Origin: Prorocentrum cordatum | Taxonomy: Eukaryota > Sar > Dinophyceae > Prorocentrales > Prorocentraceae | Direction of reading: 5' to 3' | NCBI GenBank assembly: GCA_963575745.1 | Contig: CAUYUJ010006280.1 | Location: forward strand, 380,418 to 402,917 | Length of the DNA stretch: 22,500 bases | Part shown: piece by piece, positions 17,512 to 22,500 of the stretch | Layout: each line of letters starts with the position of its first letter | Numbering within the stretch: the first letter of the stretch is position 1 | Program-made: the position numbers and the translations under genes | Notes under the pieces: model-generated | Databases searched by the model: none | The model's input: the letters and a program-made list of their open reading frames with translations, nothing else | Told to the model about the DNA's origin: nothing

Positions 17512-17632
17512 GGTCCGCGCGGACTTCTCGGATCGGCGCTGGACCCCCTCCATGGCGCGGGGAGCGCGCCAGGGGCGGCGCTGGAGGCGCCGCCAGGGGG
17601 GTCCGGCGCGGATCCGAGAAATCCGCTCGCGA
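17512..17632. repeat. Imperfect 120-bp inverted repeat
   Basis: The arms around GACTTCTCGGATCGGCGC (left) and GCGCGGATCCGAGAAATC (right) pair, with about 27 of 35 bases matching across a longer window, and could fold into a long hairpin. The left part also has a perfect palindrome, GTCCGCGCGGAC (17513-17524). No flanking duplication was identified, so a mobile origin is only possible. Confidence 0.6.
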
Positions 17633-17640
17633 AGGATGTG

Positions 17641-17899
17641 CAAGGCAAGTCGCATTAGATCGAGCACCAGGCGCCAGTGGCCCCCAACTCCGACATTCCG
17701 GCTCTCATGGGCAACGCAGCCTCGAGAACAACAGGACGGTGCTCGACATGATGAACCGCAAGCTGTGCCCATGCGGCCAGGGAGGATCCGCTTCACCCCG
17801 CAGCCAGGGACGTCTACCTTCGACCTGGCGATGTCACGATCTGGACTTATGCAACTGCCGATCTCCTATTTTCTGGGCGGCGGCAAGGACGTCACGGCC
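17641..17899. other. No assured gene
   Basis: All three plus frames are partly open. The phrase DVYLRPGDVTIWTYATADLL (about 17810-17869) looks coding but has no start, splice support or family match. CCAGGGA recurs three times (17778, 17802, 17899). Confidence 0.3.
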
Positions 17900-17900
17900 A

Positions 17901-18208
17901 GGGAGGAGGAGGAGGAGGAGGAGGAGGAGGAGGAAGAGGAGGAGGAGGAGGAGGAAACAAACGAGGAGGAAGTAGGAGGAGGATGAGGAGGAAATTGATG
18001 ATGAGGAGAGGAGGGGGAGGAGGAGAAGGAGGAGGAGGAGGAGGAGGAGGAGGAAAAGGAGGAGGAGGCAAAGGAGGAGGAGGAGGAGGAGGAGGAGGAG
18101 GAGGAAGAGGAGGAGGGGGAGGAGGAGGAGGAGGAGGAGGAGGAGGAGGAGGAGGAGGAGGAGGAAACGGAGGAGGAGAAGGAGGAGGAGGAGGAGGAGG
18201 ACGAGCAG
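17901..18208. repeat. GGA polypurine tract, about 300 bp
   Basis: Almost pure GGA/GAG triplets with few interruptions. The minus frame reads poly-Ser and the plus frames poly-Glu or poly-Gly; these are not genes. Confidence 0.95.
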
Positions 18209-18250
18209 GACGAAGTTTTTATGTTTATGTCATTGTTCGTTTCCCTAGTC

Positions 18251-18406
18251 AAGTCGGGCCTGTCCCCCTACGGGAGGAATCTTCAAACACAGTCAAGAAA
18301 TAGTCTGGGGACGATGGTCGGATTATCTTTTGGTCATTATGGTGCATGTTTTGACTATTTTTTAGTGGTTGTCCAAACTCCACCTGTAGGAGGACAGGCC
18401 CGACTT
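18251..18406 (+). mobile_element. 156-bp MITE-like element with 4-bp target-site duplication
   Basis: The left end is AAGTCGGGCCTGTCCCCC and the right end, reverse-complemented, AAGTCGGGCCTGTCCTCC; the inverted repeats continue to about 27 bp. AGTC flanks both sides (18247-18250 and 18407-18410), extendable to TAGTC if the end is placed one base earlier. The interior is T-rich and non-coding. A decayed relative lies at 22119-22264 and a truncated one at 17431. Confidence 0.85.
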
Positions 18407-18505
18407 AGTCCTCGTGTTTGCAGAGACGGCGCCCCGCGTTCCTCACCTACTGCCCTTCCCTACCGCTGCCCTCCTCCCATCCCTGCCTCATGCCCTCCGC
18501 ATGTA

Positions 18506-18675
18506 TCGGAGGTTGATAGACCTCCTACCTTGACACGTCGATTGAGGAATTGGCCGTTTTCGGTTCGCGAGAGGGCGTCGCGGCTGTCACTGTTGCGGGC
18601 CCAGGTCCGTGGGTTCCGGTCCCAGGCCGTTTTCACTAAGGGGAGGTTTGCTAAAGGGAGGTTTGCCCACGGCCG
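18506..18675 (+). repeat. Dispersed repeat R, copy 3
   Basis: Uninterrupted 170-bp copy, with the same hairpin and the GAATTGGCCGTTTTCGG block. Near its right end GGGAGGTTTGCY is duplicated in tandem. Its single CTCCTACC acts as an empty site for the insertion in copy 2. Confidence 0.85.
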
Positions 18676-18688
18676 AATGCAAAACATG

Positions 18689-18895
18689 GAGACCCCTCAC
18701 ACACTTGGTGGCCGCATGGGCGGAAGGGAGGGAGGAGAGGGCGGAGGGAGGAGGGAAGAGGGAGGAGGGAGGAGGGAGGAGGGAGGAGGGAGGAGGGAGG
18801 AGGGAGGGAGGAGGGAGGAGGGAGGAGGGAGGAGGGAGGAGGGAGGAGGGAGGAGGGAGGAGGGAGACCCCTCACACACTTGGTGGCCCCATGGG
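18689..18895 (-). repeat. Two 32-bp pieces of the 89-bp unit flanking a GGGAGGA array
   Basis: GAGACCCCTCACACACTTGG followed by TGGCC(G/C)CATGGG occurs at 18689-18720 and 18864-18895 with 31 of 32 bases identical. Its reverse complement matches the start of the 89-bp satellite unit (ATGGGGCCAC...GTGTGAGGGGT). Between them is a 7-bp GGGAGGA array (18722-18863). Confidence 0.85.
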
Positions 18896-19040
18896 CCCTC
18901 TAGAGCAGCTGTTCAGAGGCCCCGCAGGCACGCTGCACGGTCTTGGACCGGAGAGAGCAGCTCCAATCGAGACGCTTTTTTGTTCGACGCCGCTGTGGCT
19001 CGAGACGCGTCACAGACAGCTGAGCACTGAACAAAAGCAC

Positions 19041-19170
19041 TCGGTGGCCCCATAGAGAGGTCCACCGAAGGTCATGGTGGCACAGTCCGCATGGCGGCGC
19101 CGCACCGATTTTGGTACACCCCACCAGACGCTTCGTGGCCCCACAGGGAGCTCCACCGAGGGCGTCCTCA
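19041..19170 (-). repeat. Minus-strand 89-bp unit, about 1.3 copies
   Basis: GTGGCCCCATAG at 19044 and GTGGCCCCACAG at 19135 are the reverse complement of the unit start, 91 bp apart. GTCCACCGAAGG and CTCCACCGAGGG match the unit end. It is more diverged than the main array at 1845-2575. Confidence 0.8.
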
Positions 19171-19403
19171 CAACCGCTGTACCCACGACGACTGCATATG
19201 GCTGGGTCCTCGTCCTCCGCAATGCAAGCCAAAACGCAGGACTTCGGTCCATTCGTGCATGTTTTTTTGGGCGCCTGTTCCGAGCGCGTGGAGCCCCTCC
19301 CCCACAGGACGCACTGCTGCAAGCAGTCGCATGAAGCAGAGTTCCGGAGCCATACCCCCCCCCTCCTCTCCGGGAGCCAAGGGACGGGGGTCAATGCAGA
19401 CGG

Positions 19404-19461
19404 GGGTCAGCCAGGGCGCCAGATCCTGCAGGATCCTGCGGAGACCCCCTCTGGCTGACCC
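19404..19461. repeat. Hairpin with GGGTCAGCCAG stem and palindromic loop
   Basis: GGGTCAGCCAGG (19404-19415) pairs with CCTCTGGCTGACCC (19448-19461). The loop contains the perfect palindrome GATCCTGCAGGATC. TGGCTGACCC recurs nearby at about 19504. Confidence 0.65.
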
Positions 19462-19662
19462 GGGTTAGCGAGCCGCTCGTGGCCGCGAGGCGGCCGCGCC
19501 TACTGGCTGACCCAGGTTTGTGAAGACCTTCGTTGCGGTTTTTGTTCCTGCATTGCAGTTTTTTGGTTTCCTGCTGACCGGGTCTGGATTGACCCGGGTC
19601 AGAAGATCCCCGATCCCTCCCCCCGTTCCGCCCAATGCCGAGCCAGACCCCCCCCCCCTCCT

Positions 19663-19808
19663 CAGGGCTGGACCCGAACGGTGTTTTTGGTGATTTCGTA
19701 GGCCGTTTTCGTTCCGATTTCGTTTTGCGGTAAAGGCGGATTCGAGACAGAAGCGAGGGAAAACGAGAACGAAACGAAAACGAACAACACCGTTTAGGTT
19801 CAGCCCTG
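19663..19808 (+). mobile_element. 146-bp hAT-like MITE with perfect 8-bp target-site duplication
   Basis: The left end CAGGGCTGGACCCGAACGGT and the reverse-complemented right end CAGGGCTGAACCTAAACGGT agree at 17 of 20 bases and continue GTTTTT / GTTGTT. The flanks are CCCCTCCT at both 19655-19662 and 19809-19816. A CAGGG start with an 8-bp duplication is characteristic of the hAT superfamily. The interior is itself largely a foldback: CGTTTTCGTTCCGATTTCGT near the left pairs with ACGAAACGAAAACG near the right. No coding capacity. Confidence 0.88.
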
Positions 19809-20099
19809 CCCCTCCTCCCCCCCCGTTCCGCCCAGTGTCGAGCTGCCGATTAAGGAACACGCGCCTCCTGGGCCTGCTGCGTCGGAGGCACCACCTTCTG
19901 CCGGGGAGGCCCTCCTCGGGGCCTCCGCGTGCTGCCTCCGGGAGCCTCCAACGAGGCCTCGGGGGAAGGAAGCCTCCGGTGGGGGGGCTTCACGACTGCA
20001 TACGGTCTGGTCCTCCGCAAGGCAAGCCAAAAAGCACACAGGAATTCGGCCCATCCATGACCGCATTTTGGGCCTGATGCGTCGGAGCGAGCGAGCGAA

Positions 20100-20776
20100 C
20101 CACGCGAGCATGCCTGTCGGCTGCTCGGCCCTGTGCAGGGCATGGGTGTACAATTCGCCAGACAACAGATATGAAACGGCTCTCCTCCGGCCTCCACATG
20201 CCCCCGGGAACTTCCGGAGGCCTCGGGTACACTTGGGGCATTGAGCTAAGGGGCCCTAAATAAGGGACGGGGCCCCTCTTTTCCAGAAGTTGAACATCGG
20301 TGCCCCATCAAAAACCGAGGGCAACCGAAGGCCAATTGGGAAACTAGGAAAGAACACCGAGCCCCTCCCCATCGCAAAGGGTTCCTTTCTCAGCGCCCCG
20401 GCTGTATGAGCCTCTGGGGGGAGGGGGCTCCCGGCGGCCTGCAGAGCTCCAGAGAGACCCCCCCCCCCTGGGGAGGCAGGAGGGCCGCGGCGGAGGGGTT
20501 CCGCTGTGTTCGGCCTCCTGGGGGCAGCCCTTCCTGGCCCTCGGGGCCGTCGAGAAGCGACTCGGGGATGAGACCACGGGCCCCGGGGATGGGGTTCAGA
20601 CCTCTGGGGGTCGACACGGCGAACAAAAGCACGACCTCGGGGGTGTCTGGGGAGGGAGGGCCGAAGAGCAGGAGGAGGTGGCCCCGCAGGAGCACATCCT
20701 CAACACGGAGATCTTCATGAATGCTTGGGAGTCGCGCGGGCGAAAGGGGCGTGGGCTCCAGGGGCATTGGGCATCG
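20100..20776. other. No gene recognised
   Basis: A small hairpin, AAGGGGCCC...GGGGCCCCTCTT, lies at 20248-20281. The remaining GC-rich sequence has open frames on both strands without recognisable motifs. Confidence 0.4.
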
Positions 20777-21075
20777 GAGGAGGGGAACGAGGAGGAGGAG
20801 GAGGAGGAGGAGGAGGGGAACGAGGAGGAGGAGGAGGAGGAGGAGGAGGAGGAGGAGGAGGGGGAAGGAGGAGGAGGAGGAGGAGGAGGAGGAGGCGGGG
20901 GAGGAGGAGGAGGACGGGGACTCGATTGAAGGAGCACCCGAATGAGGGATGAGGATGAGGAGGCGGAGGCAGAGGAGAATGTGGAGGAGGGGGACCCGGC
21001 TAAAGGAGCACCCGATTGAAGGATGAGGAGGAGGAGGGGGCGGAGGAGGATAAGGAGGAGGAGGAGGAGGATCAG
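20777..21075. repeat. GGA polypurine tracts with an embedded duplication
   Basis: Pure GGA runs at 20777-20917 and 21022-21073. AAGGAGCACCCGAWTGA is repeated near 20929 and 21002, showing that the tract grew partly by segment duplication. Confidence 0.9.
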
Positions 21076-21371
21076 TGACAACCTAAGACGAAGCAACGAT
21101 GTTGGAATACATCCCCCCTCCAAGCTCCCTCTTCATTGGCCCTACAAGGGTTGATTTCCACTGAGGGAAGTGCCCGTTGGGGGATAACCGCGTGAAAATC
21201 CTGAAGTGTACTAAACACCATTCTCGGGATTTCAACGCCTCGAGTCACTCTGATTGTTGCGTCTTGATGGTCTTGAGTCGTGCCAGAATATCATCCCTGG
21301 GACATCATCCCTGACAATCCTTAATCGTTCCACAACACCATTCGTGATACGTGAGCCATGAGAATCAAGGA
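21076..21371. other. No assured gene; possible minus-strand fragment
   Basis: The minus frame 21423-21232 reads SRITNGVVERLRIVRDDVPG and MIFWHDSRPSRRNN. It has balanced composition but no recognised family. CATCATCCCTGRSA is duplicated at about 21291 and 21303. Confidence 0.35.
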
Positions 21372-21537
21372 AACTCTTGCGACTGTTTGCATCGCATGTG
21401 CGCGGCGCTAAGACGAGATCCACATTTCTGAAAAGGAACAGGCTTCACTCCGTGAAGCTCTTGCTTTTTTTGTATCGATTGCGCGCGGCGCTAAGGCGAG
21501 AGCCACATTTTGAAAGCGACCGGCCCTCCATCAGTGA
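21372..21537 (+). repeat. Two-copy 83-bp tandem duplication
   Basis: CGCGGCGCTAAG recurs at 21401 and 21484, with matching neighbours CTCTTGC, ATCG, GAGATCCACATTT/GAGAGCCACATTT and TCAGTGAA/TCCGTGAA. The copies are roughly 70-75% alike. Confidence 0.75.
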
Positions 21538-21615
21538 ACCTGGTGTCAGTTTGAAAGTCCCAGGCTCATACATGGTAAGGAAGCCCCAGGCGAAACGCTC
21601 GGCCCGCCCTTCGGA

Positions 21616-22025
21616 GGAGGAGGAGGAGGAAGAGGAGAGGGAGGATTGGAAGAGGAGGAGGAGGATGAGGAGGAGGAGGAGGAGGAGGAAGAGGAGGAGG
21701 AGGAGGAGGAGGAGGAGGAGGAGGAGGAGGAGGATTGGAAGAGGGAGGAGGAGGAGGAGGAGGAGGAGGAGGAGGAATAGGAATAGGAGGTGGAGGAGGA
21801 GGAGGAGGAGGAGGGGGAGGGGGAAGCGGAAGGAGGAGGGGGAGGAGGAAGGAGGAAGTCTTGTGTTGCAGCAGGAAGGCCGCGTCAGGATCCAGGAAGG
21901 CCGCGCGAACCAGGGAGGAGGAGGCGGAGGAGGAGGAGGAGGAGGAGGGGGAAGAGGAAGAGGATGAGGAGGATTGAAGGAGGAGGAGGATTGAAGGAGT
22001 AGGAGGAGGGGGAGGAGAGAGGAGG
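21616..22025. repeat. GGA polypurine tracts
   Basis: GGA runs at 21616-21857 and 21916-22025 contain repeated GAGGATTGGAAGAG / GAGGATTGAAGGAG. They are separated by a short unique part with GGAAGGCCGCG duplicated (21875, 21895). Poly-Arg, poly-Gly and poly-Leu frames are artefacts. Confidence 0.92.
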
Positions 22026-22118
22026 AAGTCTTCTGTTGCATGATCGTGTTTTTTTTTTGCTCGCGGGGAGTTGATATACCCTGAGATCTGGGCGCTGCAG
22101 TTTTTGTGCATCAGATTC

Positions 22119-22264
22119 ATGGCGGGCCTGTCCCTCTACAGGAGAAATCTTCAGTAATAGTCAAACATCGTATGGGGGCGTTTTTTTATTATGTCTGATT
22201 TTGATTAATGTTTGTTCATTGATATTTCGTTCAACATCCGCCTCTGCGAGGACATGCCCGACCT
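22119..22264 (+). mobile_element. Decayed copy of the 156-bp element
   Basis: GGCGGGCCTGTCCCTCTACA at the left and CGAGGACATGCCCGACC at the right are the diverged ends of the element at 18251. AAATCTTCA and a T-rich interior are also shared. No flanking duplication is recognisable, fitting an older insertion. Confidence 0.75.
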
Positions 22265-22500
22265 AACACCAGGTGCGTTCGCCCGGTCTTGGGCCCCAGG
22301 GCCATCATAGATCGATCCCGGTCGAAACATGCCCGAGACAGAGTGGGTCTGCTCTGGTGCTAGTTTCCGCGATGCTCTTGTAGTGGCCTCTGACCATGAG
22401 AATATTTTCCGCTTTATTTAGATAGGCTATCGGAATAGACTTCTCCGATCTAGTTCGACCTCTACGATCTAAATAGACATTTCCAGCTTTCGGATCTAAA
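22265..22500. other. No gene recognised
   Basis: Less GC-rich end of the window with a few repeated words (TTAGATAG, GATCTAAATAGAC, CGGATCTAAA). Nothing assigned. Confidence 0.4.

Larger units (their letters stand above)
19188..20095 (-). repeat. Two copies of another dispersed repeat (19188-19280 and 19995-20095)
   Basis: Both contain GACTGCATAYGG, GGTCCTCCGCAA, GCAAGCCAAAA and a TTCGGYCCAT block in the same order, with a 6-bp duplication (GTCCTC) in the first. On the minus strand they read related phrases such as FWLALRRTRTQPYAVV and VLFGLPCGGPDRMQS in different frames. CCATATGCAG after GGACCCAACC at about 1571-1588 is a third, short match. Possibly remnants of one element. The range listed spans both copies and the unrelated sequence between them. 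Confidence 0.6.

Noticed and set aside
17866-18303. Poly-Ser (minus) and poly-Gly (plus) proteins
   Set aside because: They are translations of the GGA tract; no flanking domain or start context.

Overview
The window looks like nuclear DNA of a dinoflagellate. The strongest single clue is a decayed copy of the dinoflagellate trans-spliced leader (5307-5328) just upstream of the only long, well-supported gene. The rest fits: GC-rich, gene-poor sequence, many simple repeats, scraps of retroelement and host exons, and small non-autonomous DNA elements. The species cannot be fixed from the sequence. No tRNA, rRNA, CRISPR array or bacterial-type operon was seen.

Layout. 1-0.2 kb: end of a broken LINE-type reverse transcriptase running into a CAT repeat. 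1.1-2.7 kb: a TCC tract, copy 1 of a dispersed repeat (called R here), an EF-hand-like exon fragment and an 89-bp satellite array. 2.8-3.2 kb: a frameshifted minus-strand gene fragment. 3.8-4.3 kb: a 73-bp satellite. 4.8-5.1 kb: an 18-bp minisatellite. 5.3-7.9 kb: a secreted S41/CPAF-like protease retrogene with one in-frame TAA between its two catalytic halves. 8.4-11 kb: a 15-bp minisatellite, polypyrimidine and polypurine tracts and a short direct-repeat pair. 11.3-12.6 kb: two GAT blocks with a 177-bp inverted-repeat element between them. 13.0-14.5 kb: R copy 2 split by a 213-bp element, an exon-like fragment with a splice donor, and G-rich, TCG and 10-bp repeats. 14.5-17 kb: mostly anonymous sequence with TG/CA repeats. 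17.0-19.9 kb: a second 177-bp element, copies of a 156-bp element, R copy 3, scattered minus-strand pieces of the 89-bp repeat and a 146-bp hAT-like element. 20-22.5 kb: GGA tracts, an 83-bp duplication and a decayed 156-bp-family copy.

The main result is a set of four small inverted-repeat transposon families (MITE-like), each with at least one copy flanked by a target-site duplication readable directly here: 5 bp (two copies with different duplications), 8 bp (nested in R, with two empty-site copies in the same window), 4 bp, and 8 bp (hAT-like ends). Together with the spliced-leader relic, the window records both DNA transposition and mRNA retroposition. The genes do not form a pathway. 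Only the protease is near complete; everything else coding is a fragment.
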